Counted from the first letter of the stretch, positions 1-8,749 are shown. The stretch is DNA of 64,000 nt from Brevibacterium sp. RIT 803 (GCF_016892625.1 NZ_JAFEMW010000004.1:372001-436000); one strand, 5' to 3'. The notes: generated by a model from the sequence alone, not told the origin. Translations and numbers: made by a program.

Positions 1-312
1 ACGGTGTTGCCGTACCGCAACAGTTGCCGACTTTCGGTGGCCACTCAAGTTCGCTGCCATGTGGACGGGTCACCGTTATCGGCACCGCCTCGGCGAGGGA
101 TAACGGCCACAGAATCGTGCACTGCCTGCCCAATCTCAACGGCACCCATTGTGACCTGGAACGATGCCCCTCCGAGGTCTCGTTTTCCTGTCCACACCCC
201 TGCTGCGATCGCCGTCGACTCATGTTCGTTTTCCTGTGGACGGCGTCGGGTGAATTCACAGGCAGATTTTCTGCTCTGGTCAGGCTCGACTCATCCAGCG
301 TGGAATCGGGGT
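1..312. other. Non-coding leader upstream of the LPXTG surface gene
   Basis: I recognise no conserved coding sequence here. The frame of the downstream gene stays open across it, but that extension has no signal-peptide logic and no known domain, so I treat it as non-coding. The stretch holds the nested inverted repeat at 73-106. It must also carry the promoter of the surface-protein gene, but I cannot place clear -35 and -10 boxes. Confidence 0.5.
73..106. repeat. Nested inverted repeat around a CCTCGGCGAGG dyad
   Basis: Outer arms CCGTTATC (73-80) and GATAACGG (99-106) are perfect reverse complements. Between them lies CCTCGGCGAGG (88-98), itself a dyad with a single central base. In RNA this would form an 8-bp stem carrying an inner hairpin. 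No T-run follows, so it does not look like an ordinary intrinsic terminator. The inner dyad belongs to the recurrent octamer family described in the findings. Confidence 0.6.
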
Positions 313-2259
313 ATGACTACTCGCAGACGCTTCACTCTCCGCTCCGCTCTCTTCATCGTGGTCCTGACTCTGGCATCTCTCATCGGGCTCGGTCCGGCCA
401 TGGCCCAAGGGCCGCCCTCCTCGCTTGGGGAGCTGCCGATGCTCAAGGCCAGTGACACCTATGGTCCGGGCATCTGGCATCACGCAGCGCAGGGCAAGAC
501 CTGGTACGGCTCCTACAGAACCTTCGATGATACGCAGGCGTACTGCATCGATGCCGGCAAGCAGTCGCCTCTGCCCAAGTACTTCACGAACTCGAAAGCG
601 CAGAAGATCACGACCGCGCAGACCGCGTGGGCGCTGCACGAGTACTCCGGATCCGAATCGGCGGACGTGCAGGCGGCCTTGAGCGCATTGGCACGTCTGG
701 ATGAGGCGATCCCGCACGACCACAAGGTTCCACCGCGGGAGCCGGGCGACCTGGGAAAGAAATTCACAGGTGCTGCCAAGCAGTTCTCAAAGATCAGCGC
801 CGAGGCGAAGAAGCTCGCGGGCCCCTATACCCTCGATGTCAGCTTGACCCCCGTCGTGGCCATGCCGGTGCTCGAGCCGTACGGCAAACAGGGACCCGAG
901 GGCGGTGACTTCGAACGAGTCGATGACGATCAGGACGACGATGCGGGACCCCAGTTCCCCACGACGGATACAGTCACGCTCTCGGTGTCCTTGACCAGCT
1001 CCTCCGGCACTGCCGTGCCAGGAATTCCCATCACTCTCGACATCGACGGAACCGAGGACGCACCGAAGTCCCTGACCAGCGAGGTGAAACCCGTAGTCAC
1101 CACCCTCAGACTCAAGGCTCCAGCCGCAGTCACGGCCAAGGCCTCAGCGAGTCTCGCTCCCGAGTCTGTCCTGCTCTACGAACCGCAGAAGACCAAACGT
1201 GTCCAACGCGTCATCACCCCTGATAAACCCGTCAAGATCTCTGCTCAGGCGAAGATCGACGTGACCTCGCAGCCTCGTGTGTCCACCGACATCTCTGACC
1301 AGAGTCCACAGCCCGGCGATTCGATCACCGACAAGTTCACTGTCTCCGGCCTGGTCGGCGACCATACGGTGACCGTCGAACATCAACTGTGGAAGACGGA
1401 ATCGGCACCCGAAGCTGGGAAGAAGAACGACGACGCCGAGGTGATTGCAGAGGTGACGTCGGAGGACGTCGGCAACGGCACGCACCGTTCCGACGCGATC
1501 ACAGTCCCGAAGAACTTCCACGGATGGCTGTACTTCACCGAGACCATCACCGGCGACGAGTCCACCAAGGAATGGAAGGGCGCCCACGGTCAGCCACGAG
1601 AGACAGGCTTTGTTCCCTGGACCCCTAATGCCGAGACGTCGGCGGTTCTTGAGGTCAACGCCGTCCACGACGAAGTCACGGTCAGCGGATTGCGCCCGGG
1701 CGGTGAAGCTGTGATCACGATGACGGCCTATCACTCAGAGTCAGAGCCGCGACAGTCGAAGGAAGCCAGCGGCACGAAGCTCCATTCTCAGGACATCACC
1801 CTTGTCGGAGACCACGATGGAAAGGCAACCGTGAGCTCAGAGCCTGTTGACATGCCCGTCGGCTGGGTCACCTATGTGACCACGATCCAGGGCAATGACG
1901 AGCACCAGAAGTGGACGAGCGACTGGGGCATCCCCGCTGAAACAGTGCACAGGCCGCCCGAAGAGACTCCGACGCTGCCACCCGAGGAGCCCACGACGCC
2001 ACCTGCTCCACCAGAGGCGCCTGAAGTACCTGAGGCGCCAGCAGAACCACCGGTCGAACCTGTCGCTGACAAGCCTGCGCCGCCGGCAGGACCACCGGCC
2101 GAGCCCGTCGCTGACAAACCTGCGGCGCCGGCCCCACCGGCACAGCTGCCGCGGACGGGAACCTCTGGCAACGGAATGCTCATCGGTGCCGGGATCTGCC
2201 TCATCGGACTCGGAGCCACGGCGCTGCTCATCACCGGCAGCCGACGAAGCAAGGAGTAA
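313..2259 (+). CDS. LPXTG cell-wall-anchored surface protein with putative thioester domain
   Basis: A 648-residue secreted protein, probably an adhesin. The ATG at 313 is chosen because it begins a classic signal peptide: basic residues 3-6 and a hydrophobic core at about 11-29, with cleavage near AMA-Q at 31-32. Residues about 45-125 resemble actinobacterial and firmicute thioester domains: AYCID puts Cys78, and AQTAW puts Gln103, in the two positions that form the internal Cys-Gln bond in that family. About 200-540 contain repeats with TVSL/VSGL-type beta motifs like VaFE-type stalk domains. A Pro-rich wall-spanning segment precedes the LPRTG sorting signal, a hydrophobic helix and a basic tail (RRSKE). 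No sortase gene lies in the window. The thioester assignment is inference from motif and spacing; wall anchoring is firm. Confidence 0.85.
   Translation: MTTRRRFTLRSALFIVVLTLASLIGLGPAMAQGPPSSLGELPMLKASDTYGPGIWHHAAQGKTWYGSYRTFDDTQAYCIDAGKQSPLPKYFTNSKAQKITTAQTAWALHEYSGSESADVQAALSALARLDEAIPHDHKVPPREPGDLGKKFTGAAKQFSKISAEAKKLAGPYTLDVSLTPVVAMPVLEPYGKQGPEGGDFERVDDDQDDDAGPQFPTTDTVTLSVSLTSSSGTAVPGIPITLDIDGTEDAPKSLTSEVKPVVTTLRLKAPAAVTAKASASLAPESVLLYEPQKTKRVQRVITPDKPVKISAQAKIDVTSQPRVSTDISDQSPQPGDSITDKFTVSGLVGDHTVTVEHQLWKTESAPEAGKKNDDAEVIAEVTSEDVGNGTHRSDAITVPKNFHGWLYFTETITGDESTKEWKGAHGQPRETGFVPWTPNAETSAVLEVNAVHDEVTVSGLRPGGEAVITMTAYHSESEPRQSKEASGTKLHSQDITLVGDHDGKATVSSEPVDMPVGWVTYVTTIQGNDEHQKWTSDWGIPAETVHRPPEETPTLPPEEPTTPPAPPEAPEVPEAPAEPPVEPVADKPAPPAGPPAEPVADKPAAPAPPAQLPRTGTSGNGMLIGAGICLIGLGATALLITGSRRSKE
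2047..2133 (+). repeat. Two tandem 42-nt Pro-rich repeats in the LPXTG protein
   Basis: The units at 2047-2088 and 2092-2133 (45-nt period) encode near-identical EPVADKPA-type peptides just before the LPRTG motif. They form the wall-spanning stalk. Copy number of such repeats commonly varies between strains. Confidence 0.7.
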
Positions 2260-2274
2260 GAAGAAGGGAGAAGA

Positions 2275-2312
2275 GCGGTGGCCCGGAGGACACACGTCCT
2301 TCGGGCCACCGC
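2275..2312. terminator. Bidirectional terminator hairpin
   Basis: A perfect 11-bp GC-rich stem, GCGGTGGCCCG (2275-2285) with CGGGCCACCGC (2302-2312), extended by weaker pairs around a short loop. It sits between the convergent surface-protein gene (ends 2259) and the hpaI-like gene (ends 2337), so it probably stops both transcripts. There is no T-run on either strand, which is usual for high-GC actinobacteria. Confidence 0.75.
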
Positions 2313-2336
2313 CACGCTGTTCAGCCGTTCAGCTGT

Positions 2337-3125
2337 TCAGTCGCGCACCCAGGTCTCCGCCCAGGCACGAGCGCCGTTCATCATCAGTCCGACGTCGGCA
2401 CCGACGAGGACGAATGAGGCACCGGCGTCGAGGTATTTCCGTGCCTGTTCGGGATCGAAGGCATTGACGCCGACGAGTTTGCCGGCCGCCTTGACCGCAT
2501 CGAAGGTCCGCAGCACCGCATCAGTGACATCGGGATGCGTCTGCTGCCCGAGCAGACCCATCGAAGCAGCAAGGTCAGAAGGCCCGACGAATACTGCATC
2601 GATTCCGTCGACTGCAGCGATCTGCGCCGCGTTGTCCACCGCCGTTGCCGATTCGATCTGCACGGTCAGGGACACGAGTTCCTCGGCCCGCGCGAGGTAG
2701 TTCGGCACCGCGTTCCAGCGGGAGGCCCGCGCCAGTGCCGATCCCACCCCACGCGCGCCGCGAGGTGGGTAGTACACGGAACGCACAGCCGCCTCGGCGT
2801 CGGCAGGGGTATCGATCATCGGCACGAGCAGATTCTGCGCACCGAGGTCGAGGTACTGCTTGATGAGAACCTGGTCGTTCACGGGCACCCGCACGACGGG
2901 CGTCGCGGGGTATCCGTTCATGGCCCGCAGCAGACTGGTCGTGGTTTCCAAGCCGATCGGCGAATGCTCGGCGTCGATGAGCACCCACTGCATCCCTGAG
3001 GCCGCGGCGATCTCTGCAGCTGCGGGCGAGCCGGAGCAGACCCACATTCCGGCAAGATACTCTCCGTCATCCAGCTCGGTCACGCGCTGGGTGAAGGTCT
3101 GCGGCAGCTCTACTCGAAACGACAT
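2337..3125 (-). CDS. hpaI: 4-hydroxy-2-oxoheptanedioate aldolase (HpaI/HpcH family)
   Basis: Last enzyme of the homoprotocatechuate meta-cleavage route: it splits 4-hydroxy-2-oxo-heptane-1,7-dioate into pyruvate and succinic semialdehyde. The 262-residue protein is the usual family length. Visible class II aldolase features are the catalytic His in DAEHSP, the Arg in VVRVPV, and the metal ligands Glu in VQIESA and Asp in VGPSDLA. The ATG at 3125 starts the conserved N-terminus and lies 16 nt inside the end of the upstream hydratase gene, which suggests translational coupling. It is the promoter-distal gene of the minus-strand hpa operon and is followed by a strong hairpin at 2275-2312. Confidence 0.93.
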   Translation of the reverse strand: MSFRVELPQTFTQRVTELDDGEYLAGMWVCSGSPAAAEIAAASGMQWVLIDAEHSPIGLETTTSLLRAMNGYPATPVVRVPVNDQVLIKQYLDLGAQNLLVPMIDTPADAEAAVRSVYYPPRGARGVGSALARASRWNAVPNYLARAEELVSLTVQIESATAVDNAAQIAAVDGIDAVFVGPSDLAASMGLLGQQTHPDVTDAVLRTFDAVKAAGKLVGVNAFDPEQARKYLDAGASFVLVGADVGLMMNGARAWAETWVRD

Positions 3126-3895
3126 GTGATGACTCCCAGATCTCCGTAGTCTGCGTGGACGGTGTCGCCCGGGCTGACCCACATAGGGCGGGTGAAGGAC
3201 CCAGCCAGGACTGTCTCGCCGGCCTGAAGGACATCGCCGTGTTCGGCTAGTTTGTTCGCCAGCCACACGATTCCGCGGGCCGGGTGGTCGAGGACGGCGG
3301 CTGCGAGGCCGGAGTCCTCAACCGACTCATTGCGGTACAGCAGCGCACCGACCCGGCGCAGATCAATAGCGTCGACGGCCACCGGATTGCCGCCGAGGAC
3401 CATGGCCCCCAACGCAGCGTTGTCGGAGATCGTGTCGACGATGGTGCGGCCTTCCATCTCGATCCGCGAGGACAGCACCTCAAGCGCCGGCACCACGTAT
3501 TCGGTGGCGCGCAGCACATCGATGAGACTGATGCCTGGTCCGCGCAGCTCGTCCTTCAGCACGAAGGCGAGTTCGACCTCGACACGCACGCCCGAATACT
3601 GCGAGTGGTCGATGACCGAACCTGTGTCATAGACCTGGTCGGCGAAGATCGCACCGTAGTCGGGTTCGCTGATCCCCGTCGCCTGCTGCATCGGCTTCGA
3701 GGTCAGTCCGATCTTGTGTCCGATCAGTCTGCGCCCGGATGCTTCACCGCGGCGACGCCATTCATTCTGCACGGCGTAGGAGTCCTCGACGGTCATGTCG
3801 GGGTACGTGGTCGTGAGCAGACCGATCTTCGTCCGGTCCTTCTCCGCTTGCGCCAGATCGTCGGCGATTGCCGCGATCGTTGATTCATCGAGCAT
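3110..3895 (-). CDS. hpaH: 2-oxo-hept-4-ene-1,7-dioate hydratase (HpaH/HpcG)
   Basis: Hydrates 2-oxo-hept-4-ene-1,7-dioate to the substrate of the HpaI aldolase. It is a 261-residue member of the FAH-fold 2-keto-4-pentenoate hydratase family, with the metal-binding acidic cluster in RVEVELAFVL and PALEVLSSR and a conserved GHKIGLTS segment. I prefer the ATG at 3895 over the GTG at 3901 because the GAGGAG ribosome-binding site is then 8 nt away. The gene follows hpaD by 12 nt and overlaps hpaI by 16 nt in the same operon. Confidence 0.92.
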   Translation of the reverse strand: MLDESTIAAIADDLAQAEKDRTKIGLLTTTYPDMTVEDSYAVQNEWRRRGEASGRRLIGHKIGLTSKPMQQATGISEPDYGAIFADQVYDTGSVIDHSQYSGVRVEVELAFVLKDELRGPGISLIDVLRATEYVVPALEVLSSRIEMEGRTIVDTISDNAALGAMVLGGNPVAVDAIDLRRVGALLYRNESVEDSGLAAAVLDHPARGIVWLANKLAEHGDVLQAGETVLAGSFTRPMWVSPGDTVHADYGDLGVITCRFE

Positions 3896-3907
3896 GTGCA
3901 CGTCTCC

Positions 3908-5020
3908 TCAGAGCTGGTGGCCCAATTTGAACTCGTCTTCTCCGTCGTCAGCACCGGAATGCTCACCGAAGTTCGTCGTCGCGTCCTCACGGCGAGTGTA
4001 GGAGAACCCGTCGGCGCCGATCGTGACGTCCATTTCGGAGTCGTCGGTGCGCTGCGTCAGCGACACCGGGTTGCCCTCGAGGTCGAGGACCGTGGAGGCG
4101 TCGGTGTACCAGGAGGGCACGACCGGGTTGCCCCACCAGTCACGACGCTGGTTGTCGTGGACGTCCCAAGTCACTCGGGGGTTGTCGGGGTCGCCGGTGT
4201 AATAGTCCTGCGTGTAGATCTCGATCCGGTGACCGTCCGGGTCGCGCAGATAGAGGTAGAAGGCGTTCGAGACGCCGTGGCGACCCGGCCCGCGCTCGAT
4301 TGCGTCGGACAGGCGCAGCGCACCGAGCTTGTCGCAGATGGCGAGGATGTTGTGCTTCTCGTGCGTGGCGAACGCGACGTGATGCATGCGCGGTCCGTCA
4401 CCGCCGGTCATCGCGGTGTCGTGCACGGTGGGCTTGCGCCGCATCCACGCAGCGAAGACAGTGCCCTCGGAGTCCTGGATGTCCTCGGTGACGCGGAATC
4501 CCAGGTTCTCCATGTAGTCCACTGCCTTCGGCACGTCCGGGGTGACCTGGTTGAAGTGGTCGATACGCACGAGTGCACCCGGAGAGTAGAGGTCGTAGCG
4601 CCAGGCCAGACGTTCGACGTGGTCGACCTCATAGAAGAACTCGTAGGGGAAGCCGAGAGGATCCTGGACGCGCACCGAATCACCGATGCCGGCGACGAAT
4701 CCCTCCTTCTTCCGCACAACCGGGCAGCCGAGTTCGCGGTAGTACGCCTCGGCGGCGTCGACGTCTTCGGGGCTGCGCACTCGGTAGGAGAATGCGGCCA
4801 CAGCGGCAACCGGACCCTGGCGGAGGATCAGGTTGTGGTGGATGAACTCTTCCATGGATCGCAGGTAGACGGTGTTCTCGTCTTCCTCGGTGACCTGCAG
4901 GTCGAGCACATCGACGTAGAAGTCGCGCGACTTCTTCAGATCGGTGACGACGAGCTCCATGTAGGCGCACCGCAGAATGTCCGGGGCCGGAACTGTTGGG
5001 ACTGGAATTGTTTGGGACAT
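3908..5020 (-). CDS. hpaD: Homoprotocatechuate (3,4-dihydroxyphenylacetate) 2,3-dioxygenase
   Basis: Extradiol ring-cleavage enzyme that opens 3,4-dihydroxyphenylacetate to 5-carboxymethyl-2-hydroxymuconate semialdehyde. It is a 370-residue type I two-domain VOC-fold dioxygenase. Counting from the ATG at 5020, the residues known from the Brevibacterium fuscum HPCD structure fall at the same numbers: metal ligands His155, His214 and Glu267, and second-sphere Asn157, Trp192, His200, His213, Arg243, His248 and Tyr257. This supports both the start codon and the function. Whether the metal is Fe (as in HPCD) or Mn (as in the Arthrobacter MndD) cannot be read from sequence. An AGAGGA ribosome-binding site precedes the start. 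It lies 11 nt downstream of hpaE. Confidence 0.97.
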   Translation of the reverse strand: MSQTIPVPTVPAPDILRCAYMELVVTDLKKSRDFYVDVLDLQVTEEDENTVYLRSMEEFIHHNLILRQGPVAAVAAFSYRVRSPEDVDAAEAYYRELGCPVVRKKEGFVAGIGDSVRVQDPLGFPYEFFYEVDHVERLAWRYDLYSPGALVRIDHFNQVTPDVPKAVDYMENLGFRVTEDIQDSEGTVFAAWMRRKPTVHDTAMTGGDGPRMHHVAFATHEKHNILAICDKLGALRLSDAIERGPGRHGVSNAFYLYLRDPDGHRIEIYTQDYYTGDPDNPRVTWDVHDNQRRDWWGNPVVPSWYTDASTVLDLEGNPVSLTQRTDDSEMDVTIGADGFSYTRREDATTNFGEHSGADDGEDEFKLGHQL

Positions 5021-5031
5021 GTGGTTTCCTC

Positions 5032-6537
5032 TCACTGCTTCCCGAAGACTGGATTGTGGACCTCGCCGAGGTTGATGTGCACGGACTGCTGCTCCGTGTA
5101 GAAGTCAATCGACCGGTAGCCGCCCTCGTGGCCGAGGCCCGAAGCCTTGACACCGCCGAAGGGGGTGCGGAGGTCGCGGACGTTGTTCGAGTTCAGCCAC
5201 ACCATTCCGGATTCGACGGCCTGTGAGAAGTTGTGCGCCCGTTTGAGGTCGGAGGTCCAGATGTAGGCGGCCAGACCGTACCTGGTGTTGTTGGCCAGCT
5301 GCAGCGCCTCCTCATCAGACTTGAAGGGTGTGATCGCGACGACGGGCCCGAAGATCTCCTCCTGGAAGATCCGAGCGTCCGGGGTGACATCGGCGAACAC
5401 GGTCGGCTCGACGAAGTTGCCGGTATCGAACCCTTCGGGGCGGCCGCCGCCGGCGACGAGGCGAGCTTCCTGCTTGCCGATTTCGACGTAGGACATGACC
5501 TTGTCGTAGTGCTCGGGGTGGACCAGTGCGGCCACCTCGGTGCTGGGATCCGACGGCAGGCCCACCTTCACTCGCTTGGCCTGGGCGGCGTAGCGCTCGA
5601 CGAACTCGTCATAGACGGATTCTTCGACGAGGATGCGCGAGCCGGCGGTGCAGCGTTCGCCGTTGAGGGAGAAGACGCCGAAGACAGTGGCGTTGATCGC
5701 AGCGTCGAGGTCAGCATCGGCAAAGACGACGGCTGGTGACTTTCCGCCGAGCTCCATCGACAGGCCCTTGAGCCAAGGAGCAGCGTTGGCGAAGATCGTC
5801 TGCCCGGTAGTCGACTCACCGGTGAAGGAGATGAGCGGAACGTCAGGGTGCTTGACGAGGGAGTCTCCGGCGAAGCCCTCTTCGCCGAAGCCGTTGACCA
5901 TGTTGAACACGCCCTTGGGCAGTCCGGCCTCTTCGAAGATGCCCGGCCACAGCGAGGCCGACAGCGGAGTGAATTCTGCAGGCTTGAGCACGACGGCGTT
6001 GCCGGTCGCGATGGCTGGAGCCAATTTCCAGGACTCGAGCATGAACGGCGTGTTCCACGGGGTGATGAGCCCGGCGACGCCGATGGGTTTGCGGTTGACG
6101 TAATTGGCCTGGCGTCCGGGAACCTTGAAGGCGTCATCGACCTGGGCGACGATGAGATCGGCGAAGAAGCGGAAGTTCTCCGCGGCTCGATTGGCCTGAC
6201 CCTTGGCCTGTGTGATCGGCAGACCGGAGTCGAAGGACTCCATCTCGGCGAGTTCCTGGCTGCGGGTCTCGGCGATATCGGCGATCTTGTTGAGCACGCG
6301 GGCACGCTCACGTGGGAGCATCGAGGGCCACGGGCCTTCCTCGAAGGCCTGCTTGGCCGAGGCGACGGCTGCGTCGATGTCGGCCTTCTTGCCTGAAGCG
6401 GCCTTGATGTAGGGCTCGTTGGTCACCGGGTTGATGACGTCGAATTCCTCGCCGTCGATCGAATCGACGAACTCGCCGTTGATGTAGTGACGGATCTTCT
6501 CCGGCAGGTTCGCGGGAGTTGCAGTGGACTCGGTCAT
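5032..6537 (-). CDS. hpaE: 5-carboxymethyl-2-hydroxymuconate semialdehyde dehydrogenase
   Basis: NAD-dependent aldehyde dehydrogenase that oxidises the ring-cleavage product of HpaD to 5-carboxymethyl-2-hydroxymuconate. It is 501 residues, a typical ALDH length, with the catalytic Glu in MELGGKSP, the catalytic Cys in NGERCTAGS, the TPWNTPF cofactor loop and the EEIFGPV motif. The ATG at 6537 overlaps the stop of the GntR gene as ATGA, a sign of coupled translation. The specific substrate is inferred from the operon partners hpaD, hpaH and hpaI; sequence alone gives only the family. Confidence 0.92.
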   Translation of the reverse strand: MTESTATPANLPEKIRHYINGEFVDSIDGEEFDVINPVTNEPYIKAASGKKADIDAAVASAKQAFEEGPWPSMLPRERARVLNKIADIAETRSQELAEMESFDSGLPITQAKGQANRAAENFRFFADLIVAQVDDAFKVPGRQANYVNRKPIGVAGLITPWNTPFMLESWKLAPAIATGNAVVLKPAEFTPLSASLWPGIFEEAGLPKGVFNMVNGFGEEGFAGDSLVKHPDVPLISFTGESTTGQTIFANAAPWLKGLSMELGGKSPAVVFADADLDAAINATVFGVFSLNGERCTAGSRILVEESVYDEFVERYAAQAKRVKVGLPSDPSTEVAALVHPEHYDKVMSYVEIGKQEARLVAGGGRPEGFDTGNFVEPTVFADVTPDARIFQEEIFGPVVAITPFKSDEEALQLANNTRYGLAAYIWTSDLKRAHNFSQAVESGMVWLNSNNVRDLRTPFGGVKASGLGHEGGYRSIDFYTEQQSVHINLGEVHNPVFGKQ

Positions 6538-7271
6538 GACTTGTCCTCTTCTCTGTCGATGGTTCCTGTGCTTGCAGGGATATCTGGGGTTTTGGCTTGG
6601 GCTTCCTGGTAGCTGGCGAGGGTCGTTGAGCGGTGATTCCTCACGACTCGCTCGATCTCCTCCGCCGAGGCGCGGGCCCGGATGAGTGCGACGATCCTGG
6701 CGTGCTCGTCGACCGAACCCCGTGCCCGTTCGGGCACGAAGGAGAAGGTCGAGTTCCGCAGGTGCGCAAGACGGTCCCATTCGACGGCGACCAGGGTGTG
6801 CAGCCGTTCGTTCGGGCACCGTCGAAACAGTGCCGCATGGAATTCGTGATTGAGGCGGGTGAACTCGGTGGGATCGAAGTCGGCGAGCAGGTCACGCATG
6901 CGCTCATTGATCGCATCCGCCTCGGCGAGATCGTGCTCGTCCAGGAACTCAAGAGCCTGCGCGGTCGCGGCTCCCTCGAGGATCGCCACGGCCTCCATCG
7001 ACTGGGCGTAGGAGCTCTGGTCGACCATGGCGACCCGAGCCCCGACATTGCGTTCGAAGGTCACGAGCCCATCGGCCTCGAGTCGGCGGATGGCCTCCCT
7101 GACCGGAACGACGGAGGTATCGAGCTCGAGAGCGATCTGAGCCAGCACCAGTTTGTGCCCGGGCTCGAAGGTCTGGTCCGCGATGCACTTGCGGATCCAA
7201 CGGTAGGCCGTCTCCGCTTTGCTCAGTGAGCTGGGCTCCGCCGTTGCGTCGACGGCGTCAGCGGTGGTCAT
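6534..7271 (-). CDS. GntR/FCD-family transcriptional regulator inside the hpa operon
   Basis: A 245-residue FadR-subfamily regulator. An N-terminal winged helix at about residues 18-85 (YRWIRKCI, TSVVPVREAIRRLEADG) is followed by an all-helical FCD ligand domain with the metal-binding pattern NHEFHAAL, DEHARIV and NHRSTT. It is co-transcribed with the pathway genes, with ATGA overlaps at both ends, so it probably autoregulates the operon. The GTATA-centred 12-mers at 8785-8796 and 10279-10290 resemble operators of this subfamily and are its likely targets. The effector would plausibly be a pathway intermediate, which is inference. Confidence 0.88.
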   Translation of the reverse strand: MTTADAVDATAEPSSLSKAETAYRWIRKCIADQTFEPGHKLVLAQIALELDTSVVPVREAIRRLEADGLVTFERNVGARVAMVDQSSYAQSMEAVAILEGAATAQALEFLDEHDLAEADAINERMRDLLADFDPTEFTRLNHEFHAALFRRCPNERLHTLVAVEWDRLAHLRNSTFSFVPERARGSVDEHARIVALIRARASAEEIERVVRNHRSTTLASYQEAQAKTPDIPASTGTIDREEDKS

Positions 7272-8749
7272 CGTGAGGCTTTCCAGGCTTCGAACTTCTC
7301 TTTCCATTCGCCCTTGGGCGGGAACAGCGACTCGATCGGGTTGCCGGCGGCCACCTGCTCGGCCACCCATCCGTCTTCGATCTCCTTCGTCAGCGCCGCC
7401 TCGGCGACTTCCTCAACGAGATCGCGTGGGATGACGATGACTCCGTCGTCGTCTCCGACGATCACGTCACCGGGCAGCACTGTGGCGTTTCCGCAGGCCA
7501 CGGCCACGTCGGATTCCCACGGGACGTGCTTGCGCCCGAGTACGGCGGGATTCCTCGACGTTGAGAACACGGGGAGGATCCCGGCCACCTCGGCGGAGTC
7601 GCGGACTCCCCCGTCGGTGATGACGCCTGTCGCGCCCTGAGCCTTGGCCCGCAGCGCGAGCACGTCGCCGAGGGTTCCCGAGCCGGACTCACCGCGTGCT
7701 TCGATGACGACGACCTCACCGGACTGCAGAGAGTCGAAAGCCCGCTTCTGGGCGTTGTATCCGCCGCCGTGTGATGTGAACAGGTCCTCGCGGTTGGGCA
7801 CGAAGCGCAGCGTCTTCGCGGTGCCCACGACCTTGCTTCCGGGCACGAGCGGGGAGACGCCTTCGATGACGACGTTGTTGAGTCCTCGTCCGCGCAGCTG
7901 CGCGGAGAGACCAGCGGTCGGAGCCTCAGTGAGCTTGGCGCGCAGGTCCTCACTCAGCGGACCGGTGGACGATTCCTCCGCTGCCAGACCAGCCTCCTCA
8001 CGTGATCCCCAGGCGTCGGCCTGCAGCGCTTCGGTCACGGCTGGGATGCTGCCGAGGTTCGAGTCGAAGGCGCCCGGTCCCTCGACGACATTCGTGACGA
8101 GGCGACTCGAGCTGAGCTGTGATCCGGTGCTCGCCGAGGTGGTCGTGACTTCGACCTCGACGGTGTCCCCAGGTACCACAACGGTTGATCCTGCGGGAGT
8201 TCCGGTGAGGATGACGTCACCGGGCTCCAGGGTCATGTGCTGGCTGAGATCGGCGATGATCTGGGTCAGGGGGAAGATCAGCTGTGCGGCACTCGTGCCG
8301 TCGTCCTGCTTGACCTCGCCGTTGACCCAGGTGCGGATGCGCAGCGACTGAGGGTCAGCCTCGGCGGCGGGGATGATGTCGGGACCCAGCGGCGTGTAGC
8401 CGTCACGGCTCTTCGACCGCAGGTTCGACCCCTTGTCGGGGGATTTGATGTCGTAGAGGCCGAAGTCGTTGGACGCCGTCACTCCCTCGACGAAGGTCCA
8501 GGCCTCGTCGGGACTGACGGATCGGGCCGTGGTGCCGATGATGACCGCGATCTCGCCTTCGAAGGCAAGCAGCGATGTTCCGGCGGGACGCTCGATCGCC
8601 TCACCAGATGCGGCCAGGGAGCTGGTGGCCTTGAGGAAGTAGGACGGCTGGGACGGCCGTTTTCCGCGCTGGGCGGAGCGTGACTCGTACGCCACATGGA
8701 CGGCAATGATCTTGCCCGGTCGGACTGGGACACCAGCTGGAGTCGACAT
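7268..8749 (-). CDS. FAH-domain decarboxylase/isomerase fused to RraA-like aldolase
   Basis: A 493-residue two-domain enzyme. Residues about 10-225 are a fumarylacetoacetate-hydrolase-type domain like HpaG/HpcE (FEGEIAVIIG, ASNDFGLYDI, EPGDVILTGTPAGS), which in this pathway decarboxylates and isomerises the C8 acid. Residues about 265-480 are an RraA-like domain (GDVLALRAKAQGATGV, DGGVRDSAEVAG), the fold of 4-hydroxy-4-methyl-2-oxoglutarate aldolase and oxaloacetate decarboxylases. A linker joins them in one unbroken frame. It is the first gene of the hpa operon and starts at the ATG at 8749 facing the divergent transporter. The FAH half very likely fills the hpaG role; the job of the RraA half is unknown and could be a second decarboxylation. 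Confidence 0.85.
   Translation of the reverse strand: MSTPAGVPVRPGKIIAVHVAYESRSAQRGKRPSQPSYFLKATSSLAASGEAIERPAGTSLLAFEGEIAVIIGTTARSVSPDEAWTFVEGVTASNDFGLYDIKSPDKGSNLRSKSRDGYTPLGPDIIPAAEADPQSLRIRTWVNGEVKQDDGTSAAQLIFPLTQIIADLSQHMTLEPGDVILTGTPAGSTVVVPGDTVEVEVTTTSASTGSQLSSSRLVTNVVEGPGAFDSNLGSIPAVTEALQADAWGSREEAGLAAEESSTGPLSEDLRAKLTEAPTAGLSAQLRGRGLNNVVIEGVSPLVPGSKVVGTAKTLRFVPNREDLFTSHGGGYNAQKRAFDSLQSGEVVVIEARGESGSGTLGDVLALRAKAQGATGVITDGGVRDSAEVAGILPVFSTSRNPAVLGRKHVPWESDVAVACGNATVLPGDVIVGDDDGVIVIPRDLVEEVAEAALTKEIEDGWVAEQVAAGNPIESLFPPKGEWKEKFEAWKASR

Noticed and set aside
4-312. Extension of the LPXTG gene to an upstream GTG at position 4
   Set aside because: It would place about 100 residues with no recognised domain before a typical signal peptide, and it runs through the nested inverted repeat; a secreted protein should start at the signal peptide.
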